A DNA stretch of 7,736 nt from Clostridium sp. CAG:273 (GTDB lineage Bacteria; Bacillota; Clostridia; TANB77; CAG-508), in assembly GCA_000438355.1 (NCBI GenBank), contig FR901473.1:12842-20577 (forward strand), given 5' to 3'. The translations under genes and the position numbers were made by a program. Below the pieces are notes generated by a model that was not told the DNA's origin, made no database searches, and worked only from the letters and a program-made list of their open reading frames with translations. Shown here piece after piece: positions 1 through 7,310 of this stretch (position 1 is the stretch's first letter; each line of letters begins with the position of its first letter).

Positions 1-1
1 A

Positions 2-3000
2 ATATCCAGAAAAATAAAAGAAGATAAAAATAGTAATATATATGTGATTACTCCAGAACAATTTTCTTTTACAGCAGAGGAAAAGTTACTAGATGCTGTT
101 GGCAAAAAAGCGGTTATAAATGCAGAAGTGCTTACATTTAATCGTATGGCATATAGAGTAATAAATTCAGAAGGTGGAAGAATTAAAACAAATTTGTCTG
201 GTAGTGGTAAAGCAATGCTTATATATAATGTGCTAGATGAGGAAAAGAAAAAGCTGAATTTTATTGGTAAAAATGACCAAAATATTGATACTGTTTTAAC
301 TCAAATTACAGAATTTAAAAAGCACAATATAACTCCAGAAATTATGGAACAAAATATTACTAATATAAATGATACATACTTAAAAATGAAATTAGAAGAT
401 ATGTATAAAATTTATAATTTATATAATAAAACTATACAAAATAATTACATAGACGAAAATGATTTACTAACTATATTAGCTGAAAAATTGGATGTTACTA
501 AAGAATTTAATAATGCAGATATATATATAGACGAATTTGTAGGTTTTACAACACAAGAGTATGAAATAATAAAAAAGATATTAAATATTGCTAAAAGTGT
601 TACTATTACTGTATGTACGGATAATGTTATAGAGGAAAAAGAAGCGGATGTAGATATTTTTTGTAATAACAAAATTACTTTAAATAAATTATATGATATT
701 GCAAAAAAGGAAAATGTGAAAATAGAGAATCCAGTAAAATTAGAAAATAGGTATAGATTTAAAAATAAAGAGCTAATTCATTTAGAAGAAAACATATATG
801 CAGTACCTTATAAAAAATATGAGCAAAATGTAGAAAATATAAATTTGTTTTTGGCTAATAATCCTTATTCGGAAATAGAACAGGTAGCAAAAACTATAAC
901 TAAATTAGTAAAAAATAATGGATATAAATATAAAGATATAGCAGTTATTACAAAAAACATAGAAACATATGCAAGTTTGTGTAAAGCTATATTTAATAAA
1001 TATGAAATTCCTGTTTTTATAGATGAAAAACAAGATTTAAACAAAAATATACTTGTAAAATATATAATTTCTTTATTAGAAATTTTTGCTAGAAATTGGT
1101 CTTATGAAACAGTTTTTTCATATTTAAAAACAGGTTTAATAAATTTAGACAAAGATATATTATATGATTTAGAAAATTATTGTTTAAGGTGGAATATAAA
1201 AGGAAGCAAGTGGTACAAAGGTGACTGGAATTTTTATTTAGAAACCGAAGAGCAAAGGGAAAAAATTAATTATGCAAGAGAAAAAGTAGTACAACCTTTG
1301 TTAAAGTTTAAAAATAGTTTGATGAGAGTAAAAACTGTTAAAAACATTACAGAAAGTATATATAATTTTTTAATAGAGCAAAAAATAGATAAAATATTAA
1401 TTAAAAAAATTAATGAGTTTCAACAAAATAATATGCCAGAGCTTGCAAAGCAATACGAAACTAGTTGGCAAATTATAATGAATGTATTAGACGAAATAAA
1501 TATGGTTTTAGGAGAAGAGACTATTAGTTTTGAGAAATATTCAAACATATTAAAAATAGGCTTAAAAAACAGTGGACTCGGCGCAATACCTGGCACAAAA
1601 GACCAAGTAATATTTGGTGATGTAGACCGTTCTCGTAGCCATAAAGTAAGAAGTGTATTTATAATAGGTCTAAATGATGGAGTATTTCCTGGTAGCTATA
1701 AGCAAGAAGGATTTTTTAATGACAAAGATAGAGAAAAGCTAAAAAATGAAGGATTGGAACTTGCAAAAGGCACAGAAGAAAAGCTTTATGATGATAATTT
1801 TAATATATACAAAGCTTTTACTACAGCAGAAGAGAATTTGTATTTATCATATGCTTCATCAGATATAGATGGAAAAGCAATGAGAGCATCTATATTAATT
1901 AATAAAATGAAAAAAATATATAGAAATATTAAAGAAGAAAGCGACATTATAGAAAGAAAAAGTGAAATTTTATTAAAAGACACTACATTTGAGGAATTAC
2001 TTACAAATTTACAAGAATATAAAGATGGAGAGAAAATAGATAATATATGGTTTAATGTATTTAATTATTATATGAAAAATGATAAAAATAGATTGCAAAG
2101 TAGCATAAGCTCTTTAAATTATACAAATATTCCAGAAAAAATAAAAAAAGAAGAAATAGAAAAGTTATATGGGAATACTTTAACTACAAGTATATCGCAG
2201 CTAGAAAAATACAGTTCATGTCCATTTTCTTATTATCTTAAATATGGATTAGGATTATCAGAAAAAGAGACATCAAAAGTACAACCTATAGATACAGGCA
2301 CTTTTATGCATGAAGTAATAGATGAGTTTTTTGACAAAATAGAAGAAAATAATATATCTATAAAGACGATAGAAGAAGATAATGTAAATAGACTTATTGA
2401 TGAAATAATTGATGAAAAATTAAATTTAAAGAAAAATTATATATTTAATATGATGAAAAAATATATTGTATTAATAAAGAGACTAAGAAAAGCAATAAAA
2501 TTATCAATGAAGTACATAATTAATAGCATAAAATATAGTGATTTTGAAGTTTTAGGACATGAAATTGAGTTTAAAAAAGGAAGACAATATGACCCCATAG
2601 AAATAGAACTTGCAGATGGCAAAAAAGTAGAAATAACAGGAAAAATAGACAGAGTAGATATTGCAAAGACTGCAGAAGGAAACTATATAAGAATTATAGA
2701 TTACAAATCTTCTATAAAAAATATAGACTTAAATGAAGTAGAGGCAGGGTTACAGCTACAATTACTAACATATGTTGATGCTATTTGTAAAAAGGAAAAA
2801 ACAGAACCTGCAGGAGCTCTCTATTTTAGTCTAATTGAACCAATAATAAAATCTAGTGAGAAGTTAACAGAAGAACAGATAGAAGAAGAAATAAAAAAAC
2901 AATTTAAAATGAATGGATTAATTTTAGCGGATGTAAATATTGTAAAGAAAATGGATAAGACTTTAGAAAACGGAAATTCTAAAATAATACCTGCATATAT

Positions 3001-3289
3001 AAATAAAGAAGGAAACTTGTCAGATAAACCAAACTCTGTAAATAGAGAACAGTTTGAAAGATTACAAAAATACACAATGAAACTTTTAGAACAGATTTCA
3101 GAAAGTATATTAACAGGAAATATAAATATAAAACCATATTATAGCATAAAAAAGAAAAATACTCCTTGTGAATATTGTAGTTATAAATCTATATGTAATT
3201 TTGACAGCAAAATGGCAAATAATGATTATAATTATATACCAAATAGAGAAAAGGCAGATATTTTAGAAGAAATAAAAAATAGATTATAA
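2..3289 (+). CDS. addB: AddB, ATP-dependent helicase/nuclease subunit B (5'-partial)
   Basis: Subunit B of the AddAB helicase-nuclease, which resects double-strand DNA breaks and handles Chi-like sites for RecA-dependent repair in the cytoplasm. The frame is open to the left edge: 14 more codons precede the GTG at 44, and that GTG lies inside the conserved segment YVITPEQFSF, so it is not the start. About 20-25 residues, including the P-loop, are probably off the edge. At least 1095 residues are visible against roughly 1150-1170 for the family. Numbering from the GTG: a helicase-like block near 530-560 contains DVDRSRS and IIGLNDGVFPG; the C-terminal nuclease has GTFMHEV, D869 in GKIDRVD, D886-Y-K888 in IIDYKSS, and LQLQLLTY. 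Four cysteines, C726, C1042, C1045 and C1051, match the [4Fe-4S] set that staples the nuclease domain in Bacillus AddB. No frameshift is seen. The usual partner addA does not follow; a 148-bp gap and pgeF do. Confidence 0.95.
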   Translation: MSRKIKEDKNSNIYVITPEQFSFTAEEKLLDAVGKKAVINAEVLTFNRMAYRVINSEGGRIKTNLSGSGKAMLIYNVLDEEKKKLNFIGKNDQNIDTVLTQITEFKKHNITPEIMEQNITNINDTYLKMKLEDMYKIYNLYNKTIQNNYIDENDLLTILAEKLDVTKEFNNADIYIDEFVGFTTQEYEIIKKILNIAKSVTITVCTDNVIEEKEADVDIFCNNKITLNKLYDIAKKENVKIENPVKLENRYRFKNKELIHLEENIYAVPYKKYEQNVENINLFLANNPYSEIEQVAKTITKLVKNNGYKYKDIAVITKNIETYASLCKAIFNKYEIPVFIDEKQDLNKNILVKYIISLLEIFARNWSYETVFSYLKTGLINLDKDILYDLENYCLRWNIKGSKWYKGDWNFYLETEEQREKINYAREKVVQPLLKFKNSLMRVKTVKNITESIYNFLIEQKIDKILIKKINEFQQNNMPELAKQYETSWQIIMNVLDEINMVLGEETISFEKYSNILKIGLKNSGLGAIPGTKDQVIFGDVDRSRSHKVRSVFIIGLNDGVFPGSYKQEGFFNDKDREKLKNEGLELAKGTEEKLYDDNFNIYKAFTTAEENLYLSYASSDIDGKAMRASILINKMKKIYRNIKEESDIIERKSEILLKDTTFEELLTNLQEYKDGEKIDNIWFNVFNYYMKNDKNRLQSSISSLNYTNIPEKIKKEEIEKLYGNTLTTSISQLEKYSSCPFSYYLKYGLGLSEKETSKVQPIDTGTFMHEVIDEFFDKIEENNISIKTIEEDNVNRLIDEIIDEKLNLKKNYIFNMMKKYIVLIKRLRKAIKLSMKYIINSIKYSDFEVLGHEIEFKKGRQYDPIEIELADGKKVEITGKIDRVDIAKTAEGNYIRIIDYKSSIKNIDLNEVEAGLQLQLLTYVDAICKKEKTEPAGALYFSLIEPIIKSSEKLTEEQIEEEIKKQFKMNGLILADVNIVKKMDKTLENGNSKIIPAYINKEGNLSDKPNSVNREQFERLQKYTMKLLEQISESILTGNINIKPYYSIKKKNTPCEYCSYKSICNFDSKMANNDYNYIPNREKADILEEIKNRL

Positions 3290-3357
3290 AATAGATGGTA
3301 TAAAATGAAACGCAGAATATAAAAATGTGAATATTTATAGAATTATATTATTAGAAA

Positions 3358-3387
3358 TTGGATAAATATATAAAATGTTAGTATAAT
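3358..3387 (+). promoter_or_regulatory. Possible sigma-A promoter for pgeF
   Basis: A perfect -10 box TATAAT lies at 3382-3387. An 18-base spacer separates it from TTGGAT at 3358-3363, which keeps only the TTG of the -35 consensus. Transcription would begin near 3394, giving a leader of about 44 bases to the proposed pgeF start. The surroundings are so AT-rich that chance -10 boxes are common, so this is a candidate only. It would separate pgeF from addB, although no terminator is visible between the two. Confidence 0.4.
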
Positions 3388-3422
3388 TTCACAATAAGTT
3401 ATAATAATTTAATGATAAATAG

Positions 3423-3433
3423 AAAGGCGGGAG
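3423..3433 (+). promoter_or_regulatory. Ribosome binding site that decides the pgeF start
   Basis: AAAGGCGGGAG is one of the few G-rich stretches in this gap. It contains AAGGCGG, one mismatch from the consensus AAGGAGG. It ends 7 bases before the ATA at 3438. No comparable site precedes the first in-frame conventional start, GTG at 3486, whose upstream bases are A and T almost throughout. The site therefore favours initiation at or near 3438. Confidence 0.75.
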
Positions 3434-3437
3434 AAAA

Positions 3438-4211
3438 ATAGAAATTATAGAAAATGATAATATTATTATAAAAGAAAATAATAATGTGAGATATTTGCAA
3501 TTTAAGAAATTGCTTGAATATCCTAATATTAGACATTGCTATACTTTAAAGAGCCTAAACTTTAAAGGCACATCAGGAGAAAAACAAGAAAGCATAGAAA
3601 AAATTTGCAATGAATTAAATTTAGATAAAAATAAGTTCATTTTATCAGATCAAGATCACACAAAAAATATAGCAATAATAAACAACGGAAACGAAAATTT
3701 AGATAATATAGATGGATTAGTAACAGATAAAAAGGGATTTATTTTAGCTTCAAAATCAGCAGATTGTACAACTTTACTAATGTATGACCCAGAAAAAAAT
3801 GTTATAGCATCAGTACATTCTGGCTGGAGAGGTACAATAAAACAGATAGCCATAGAAGCTGTAAATAAAATGGTAGAAAATTATAATAGTAATCCTAAAA
3901 ATATAATATGCTGTATTTGCCCAAGCATCAGAAAATGCCATTTTGAAGTAGACGAAGATGTAAAAAATATATTTGAGAAGACTTTTGAATATGAAGGAAT
4001 AATAGAAAAAGGAAGAAAAATTGAAAACAAACAAAAATATTATATAGATACAACAAAAATTAATACACAATTGTTGAAAAAAAGTGGATTAAAAGAAGAA
4101 AATATTATAGATTGTGGATTATGTACTGTTTGCAATAATGATAAATTTCATTCATATAGACTAGACAAGCCTAAATATGGACTAAATGTAGGAATAATTT
4201 CATTATTATAA
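3438..4211 (+). CDS. pgeF: PgeF/YfiH-family protein (DUF152, peptidoglycan editing factor / purine nucleoside enzyme), probable ATA start
   Basis: Cytoplasmic protein of the YfiH/YlmD/PgeF family (Cu-oxidase_4, DUF152). The E. coli member removes UDP-MurNAc-L-Ser and so keeps L-Ser out of peptidoglycan; other members have adenosine deaminase and purine nucleoside phosphorylase activity. From the proposed ATA start the protein has 257 residues. The metal-binding set is intact: H74 (SDQDHTK), C110 (SADCTTLL) and H127 (VHSGWRG), with spacings of 36 and 17 that match what I recall for E. coli YfiH (H71, C107, H124). C-terminal family motifs are CPSIRKCHFEVDEDV and CTVCNNDKFHSYRLD. Starting at ATA gives an N-terminus EIIENDN leading into NNVRYLQF, the usual lead-in of this family; starting at GTG 3486 would cut 16 residues and use a valine inside that segment. 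The S66 peptidase gene follows after 95 bp, possibly in the same transcript. Family assignment is firm; the start and the in vivo substrate are inferred. Confidence 0.9.
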   Translation: MEIIENDNIIIKENNNVRYLQFKKLLEYPNIRHCYTLKSLNFKGTSGEKQESIEKICNELNLDKNKFILSDQDHTKNIAIINNGNENLDNIDGLVTDKKGFILASKSADCTTLLMYDPEKNVIASVHSGWRGTIKQIAIEAVNKMVENYNSNPKNIICCICPSIRKCHFEVDEDVKNIFEKTFEYEGIIEKGRKIENKQKYYIDTTKINTQLLKKSGLKEENIIDCGLCTVCNNDKFHSYRLDKPKYGLNVGIISLL

Positions 4212-4292
4212 AGTAATATAATAAAAATGACCAACTATAAAAATCAATAAAAAATTAAAAAAATTTCAAAAGTTTTTTAGAATAAAAACGTG

Positions 4293-4298
4293 AAAGGG
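4293..4298 (+). promoter_or_regulatory. Ribosome binding site of the S66 peptidase gene
   Basis: AAAGGG lies 8 bases before the ATG at 4307 and supports that start. The rest of the 95-bp gap after pgeF is almost pure A/T. It shows no strong promoter and no GC-containing terminator hairpin, so co-transcription with pgeF is plausible. Confidence 0.65.
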
Positions 4299-4306
4299 AT
4301 TAAAAT

Positions 4307-5230
4307 ATGTTAGAAACAAGAATACCAAAAAAACTAGTAAAAGGAGATACAATAGGACTAATTGCTCCATCAAGTGATATTTCTAAAGAAGATTTAGAAG
4401 TTATAAATAATTCTGTTATGCTTATGGAAGTAGCAGGTTTTAATATAAAATTTGCTAAAAATGCATTAAAAAATACTTTAGGATATGGTGCAACAGCAGA
4501 AGAAAAAGCAGAAGATATAAACGAAATGTTTAGAGATGAAGAGGTAAAAGCGATATTTTGTATTAGTGGAGGATTTAATTCAAATGTAGTATTTGAATAT
4601 TTAAATTATGATTTTATAAGAAATCATCCTAAAATTATATGTGGGTTTAGTGATTCAACATCATTAACTAATAATATATATTCTCAAACTGGAGTTGTAA
4701 CTTTTAGTGGACCTACCTTTAAGGCACTAACTTCTTGGCAAACACAATATGGGTATGAAGAAGTTATAAAAAGGTTTGTAGAAGGAGGTTTGGTATTAGG
4801 ACAAGCAGATGATGAATATAAAACAATAAAAGAAGGAAAGGCAAAAGGTATATTAGTTGGTGGAAATTTAAGCTTACTAAATGAAATGATATCTGGTAAA
4901 TATAGCATAGATTTTACAGATAAAATTGTGTTTATGGAAGAACTATTTTTAGAAACTCCACCAGCTTTAGTAAGTAATTATTTTTATCACATGAAGCAAA
5001 ATGGAATATTTGACAGAATTAAAGGGATATGGCTTGGAAATTATGATGGAAGTGTAGCTATAGAAAAAATATTAATAGATACAATAGGAAATGAATATAA
5101 ATTTCCTATAATAAAATCAAATAATTTTGGACATATAGACAGAAAAACAGTTATACCAATTGGAACAATGGCTGAAATTAATACTAATAATGAAATTAAA
5201 ATTCAACTATTAGAACCATGTGTTGAATAA
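4307..5230 (+). CDS. Peptidase S66 family protein, MccF-like LD-carboxypeptidase
   Basis: Serine peptidase of family S66, which includes LdcA (L,D-carboxypeptidase trimming murein tetrapeptides during cell-wall recycling) and MccF (cleaves processed microcin C7 and gives immunity). The 307-residue length is normal. The N-terminus has the family segment GDTIGLIAPSS at 13-23. The predicted catalytic triad is complete: nucleophile S115 in CGFSDST, E211 in VFMEEL, and H276 in NFGHIDRK followed by IPIG. At 88-93 the motif GGFNSN replaces the RGGYG of classical LdcA, and TGVVTFSGP follows the nucleophile; both are typical of the MccF-like branch. There is no signal peptide or membrane segment, so it should be cytoplasmic. 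It lies 95 bp after pgeF, also a cell-wall-precursor gene, which favours a muropeptide role, but self-protection against an aminoacyl-nucleotide antibiotic cannot be excluded. The family call is firm; the substrate is open. Confidence 0.92.
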   Translation: MLETRIPKKLVKGDTIGLIAPSSDISKEDLEVINNSVMLMEVAGFNIKFAKNALKNTLGYGATAEEKAEDINEMFRDEEVKAIFCISGGFNSNVVFEYLNYDFIRNHPKIICGFSDSTSLTNNIYSQTGVVTFSGPTFKALTSWQTQYGYEEVIKRFVEGGLVLGQADDEYKTIKEGKAKGILVGGNLSLLNEMISGKYSIDFTDKIVFMEELFLETPPALVSNYFYHMKQNGIFDRIKGIWLGNYDGSVAIEKILIDTIGNEYKFPIIKSNNFGHIDRKTVIPIGTMAEINTNNEIKIQLLEPCVE

Positions 5231-5246
5231 ATTAACATATCATAAA

Positions 5247-5338
5247 TTTTCAAATATAATTTTTAGAACGATTAGTATTAATTATATAATTTTAGAACAA
5301 TTAATTTTCAAATGTAATTTTAGAACGGTCAGTCTTAA
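5247..5338 (+). repeat. Three spaced direct repeats (core TAATTTTAGAAC) upstream of the udg promoter
   Basis: The core TAATTTTAGAAC occurs at 5257-5269 (with one extra T), 5287-5298 and 5315-5326, so starts are 30 and 28 bases apart. Copies 1 and 3 are related over a longer stretch, 5247-5281 and 5305-5338, with four substitutions and one single-base difference. Both start TTTTCAAAT and carry AGAACG followed by an AGT-TTAA half (ATTAGTATTAA in one, GTCAGTCTTAA in the other). The middle copy shares mainly the core. The array ends 3 bases before the -35 box of the udg promoter, which suggests binding sites for a regulator or an A/T-rich upstream element. The regulator is unknown. Confidence 0.6.
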
Positions 5339-5341
5339 GAA

Positions 5342-5370
5342 TTGACTTATATACTTTTTCTTTATATAAT
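5342..5370 (+). promoter_or_regulatory. Strong sigma-A promoter of the udg operon
   Basis: TTGACT at 5342-5347 and TATAAT at 5365-5370 are separated by the ideal 17 bases. The -35 differs from TTGACA only at the last base and the -10 is perfect. Transcription should start near 5377, giving a short leader of about 28 bases before the udg ATG. This is the best promoter match in the window and should drive both udg and the downstream oxidoreductase gene. Confidence 0.85.
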
Positions 5371-5392
5371 AAGAAAAGAATTTAATTTACTG

Positions 5393-5399
5393 TAAGGAG
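5393..5399 (+). promoter_or_regulatory. Ribosome binding site of udg
   Basis: TAAGGAG, complementary to the 3' end of 16S rRNA, lies 5 bases before the ATG at 5405. It fixes the start of the glycosylase and predicts good translation. Confidence 0.85.
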
Positions 5400-5404
5400 T
5401 AGAA

Positions 5405-5965
5405 ATGTACGATAATTGGGAAGAACTAGAAAATAGTATAGTAAATTGTAAAAAGTGCAAACTTTGTACAGGAAGAAGAAATATTGTATTTGGAGAAGGT
5501 AATAAAGAAGCGGATTTAATGTTTATAGGTGAAGGTCCAGGAGCAGACGAGGATAAAGAAGGAATTCCCTTTGTTGGAAGAGCAGGACAGCTTATGAATA
5601 AAGCATTTCAAGGATTAGGAATAGATAGAAGTAAAGTTTACATTGCAAATGTAGTAAAGTGTAGACCACCAGGAAATAGAGTTCCAGAGGTAGATGAAGC
5701 CAAAGCATGTTTAGATTATTTAAGAAATCAAGTAATACTTGTAAAACCTAAAATTATTGTGTTACTCGGAAGTACGGCTTTAAAAAATATTCTTGGAAAT
5801 GAGTATGGAATTACAGCAACAAGAGGCAAGTGGATAGAAAAAGGTGGAATAACATATATGCCAACATGGCATCCTGCAGCACTTCTTAGAGATGAAAATA
5901 AAAAAATAGAATTTTGGAGAGACTTAAAAGAGGTAGTAGAAAAATATAATTCAATTTCATCTTAA
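5405..5965 (+). CDS. Uracil-DNA glycosylase, family 4 ([4Fe-4S])
   Basis: Base-excision-repair enzyme that cuts uracil, arising by cytosine deamination or dUTP incorporation, out of DNA to leave an abasic site. The 186-residue length is typical of family 4, and the start has a strong ribosome binding site. Motif 1 is GEGPGADED at 42-50, a common variant of GEAPG; PFVGRAGQLM at 55-64 follows it; the second active-site motif is WHPAALLRD, with H156. Cluster ligands are C15 and C18 (CKKC), C86 (VVKCRPPGNR) and C102 (EAKACLDYL), the family 4 pattern. C21 is an extra nearby cysteine. The fold is the alpha/beta UDG superfamily with no fused domain. The gene is first in a probable two-gene operon with the oxidoreductase 34 bp downstream, from a strong promoter at 5342-5370. 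I see no functional link between the two products beyond both holding Fe-S clusters. Confidence 0.94.
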   Translation: MYDNWEELENSIVNCKKCKLCTGRRNIVFGEGNKEADLMFIGEGPGADEDKEGIPFVGRAGQLMNKAFQGLGIDRSKVYIANVVKCRPPGNRVPEVDEAKACLDYLRNQVILVKPKIIVLLGSTALKNILGNEYGITATRGKWIEKGGITYMPTWHPAALLRDENKKIEFWRDLKEVVEKYNSISS

Positions 5966-5985
5966 TATACAACAAATAAAATGAT

Positions 5986-5991
5986 AAGGGG
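5986..5991 (+). promoter_or_regulatory. Ribosome binding site of the GltD/NfnB-like gene
   Basis: AAGGGG lies 8 bases before the ATG at 6000, inside the 34-bp gap after udg. No promoter or hairpin fits in that gap, which supports co-transcription from the udg promoter. Confidence 0.7.
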
Positions 5992-5999
5992 AAAATACA

Positions 6000-7271
6000 A
6001 TGAATGATGCTATAAAAAAAGCTACAGAATATTGCTTAAATTGTCGTGTTAAGCCATGTAGCATAAAGGGGTGTCCACTTAATAATAACATTCCAGCTTT
6101 TATAAAATTAGTAAAAGAAGAAAATTTAAAAGAGGCTTATAAAGTTTTATCAGAAACTACAGTATTACCAGCCATTTGTGGAAGAATTTGTCCTCACGAA
6201 AAACAATGTCAAGGAAGCTGTATAAGAGGAATAAAAGGAGAGCCAGTAAATATAGGAGAAATAGAAGCTTATATTGCAGATGAAGCATTAAAAAATAAAA
6301 ACAGCTTAAAAGAAGCATGGCAAGAAAAAGTAGAAAATAATGAGCAAGCAAAAAGAGTTGCCGTTATAGGAAGCGGACCATCTGGTCTTACTTGTGCTGC
6401 ATTTTTAAAAAAGTATGGCTTTGATGTTACAATATTTGAAAAATATAACTCTCTAGGTGGGATATTAAGAAGAGGAATACCTGAATTTAGACTTAGCAAA
6501 GAAGTATTAGATAAAACAATTGAACAAATTTTAAATTTAGGAATAAAAGTAAAATTTGGTATGGAATTAGGAAAAAATATATCACTAAACAATTTATTAA
6601 AAGAGTATGATGCAATATATTTAGCAATAGGAGCAAATGTTCCAACAGAAATGAAAATACAAGGAGAAGAACTAAATGGAGTTTATGGAGCAAATACTTT
6701 ATTAGAAATAGGTAATCATCCTTCATATATAGGAAAAAATGTTGCAATTATAGGTGGCGGAAATGTTGCAATGGATGCAGCAAGAACGATAAATAAAATG
6801 GGAGCAAAAAGCGTAAAGGTAATATATAGAAGAGCAGAAGAACAAATGCCAGCAGAAAAAAAAGAAATTGAGGATGCAAAAAAAGAAGGTATAGAATTTT
6901 TATTCCAAACAAATATTAAAAAAATTCTTGGAAAAGCCAATGTAGAAAAAATTGAATGTATAAAAATGGATTTGGTACAAAAAGAAGGGGAAACAAGACT
7001 ATCACCAGTAGAAATTCCAAATAGTAATTATGATATGCCTATAGATTATGTAGTTATGGCAATTGGAGCAAAAACAGAGCAAGAAAGTTTAGAAAAAGAA
7101 AATATAGAACTTACACAGAAAAATTATGTAAAAATAAATGAAAACTATGAAACATCAATAAAAAATGTTTTTGCAGGAGGAGATTTAGTTGGAAATACAG
7201 CAACTATTGCATGGGCAGCAAGAGATGGAAGAAATGCAGCAGATAAAATAAATTATATTTTATTATGTTAG
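6000..7271 (+). CDS. GltD/NfnB-like NAD(P)H-dependent FAD oxidoreductase with N-terminal Fe-S domain
   Basis: Electron-transfer flavoprotein of the glutamate synthase small-subunit family, which includes GltD, NfnB/SudA and the N-terminal half of dihydropyrimidine dehydrogenase (DPYD). Residues 1-100 form the two-cluster [4Fe-4S] domain: C12, C15, C20, C25 and C60, C64, C70, C74, the last three spaced as in DPYD. E89 sits where DPYD has its glutamine ligand. FAD binding: VAVIGSGPSGL at 120-130 and GGILRRGIPEFRL at 153-165. NAD(P)H binding: VAIIGGGNVAMDAAR at 248-262, with VIYRRAEEQMPA at 274-285, whose arginine pair favours NADPH. The C-terminal FAD segment is VFAGGDLVGNTATIAWAARDG at 390-410. 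At 423 residues it is slightly shorter than typical NfnB or GltD (about 460). No glutamate synthase large subunit, NfnA-like or DPYD catalytic partner lies in the window, so the electron acceptor is unknown. It is last in the transcript and is followed by a terminator. Confidence 0.9.
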   Translation: MNDAIKKATEYCLNCRVKPCSIKGCPLNNNIPAFIKLVKEENLKEAYKVLSETTVLPAICGRICPHEKQCQGSCIRGIKGEPVNIGEIEAYIADEALKNKNSLKEAWQEKVENNEQAKRVAVIGSGPSGLTCAAFLKKYGFDVTIFEKYNSLGGILRRGIPEFRLSKEVLDKTIEQILNLGIKVKFGMELGKNISLNNLLKEYDAIYLAIGANVPTEMKIQGEELNGVYGANTLLEIGNHPSYIGKNVAIIGGGNVAMDAARTINKMGAKSVKVIYRRAEEQMPAEKKEIEDAKKEGIEFLFQTNIKKILGKANVEKIECIKMDLVQKEGETRLSPVEIPNSNYDMPIDYVVMAIGAKTEQESLEKENIELTQKNYVKINENYETSIKNVFAGGDLVGNTATIAWAARDGRNAADKINYILLC

Positions 7272-7310
7272 GTAATAGAATTATATAAAGTAAATTGGTA
7301 TGTAAAATAA

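Noticed and set aside
44..46. GTG as the start of addB
   Set aside because: The frame is open upstream to the window edge, and the GTG encodes the valine of the conserved YVITPEQFSF segment, so the true start is to the left.
3305..3322. Short ATG frame in the gap after addB
   Set aside because: It encodes only five residues (MKRRI) with no ribosome binding site.
3486..3488. GTG as the start of pgeF
   Set aside because: It lacks a ribosome binding site and falls inside the conserved N-terminal NNVRYLQF segment; a good site precedes 3438 instead.
4253..4281. Possible terminator hairpin after pgeF (A-run, then TTTCAAAAG, then T-run)
   Set aside because: The pairing is pure A-T and could arise by chance in this composition; there is no GC in the stem.
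5257..5326. AGAAC repeats as LexA (SOS) boxes of a repair gene
   Set aside because: Firmicute LexA sites are palindromes with a GTTC half facing GAAC; none of the three copies has the facing half.
5247..5338. Small CRISPR array
   Set aside because: Only three degenerate copies at a 28-30 base period, with no distinct repeat/spacer structure and no cas genes.
6157..6747. Reverse-strand open frames within the oxidoreductase gene, and similar ones within addB, pgeF and the S66 gene
   Set aside because: They are antisense shadows of well-conserved forward genes, rich in Phe/Leu/Ser from AT-rich antisense codons, without ribosome binding sites or recognisable motifs.
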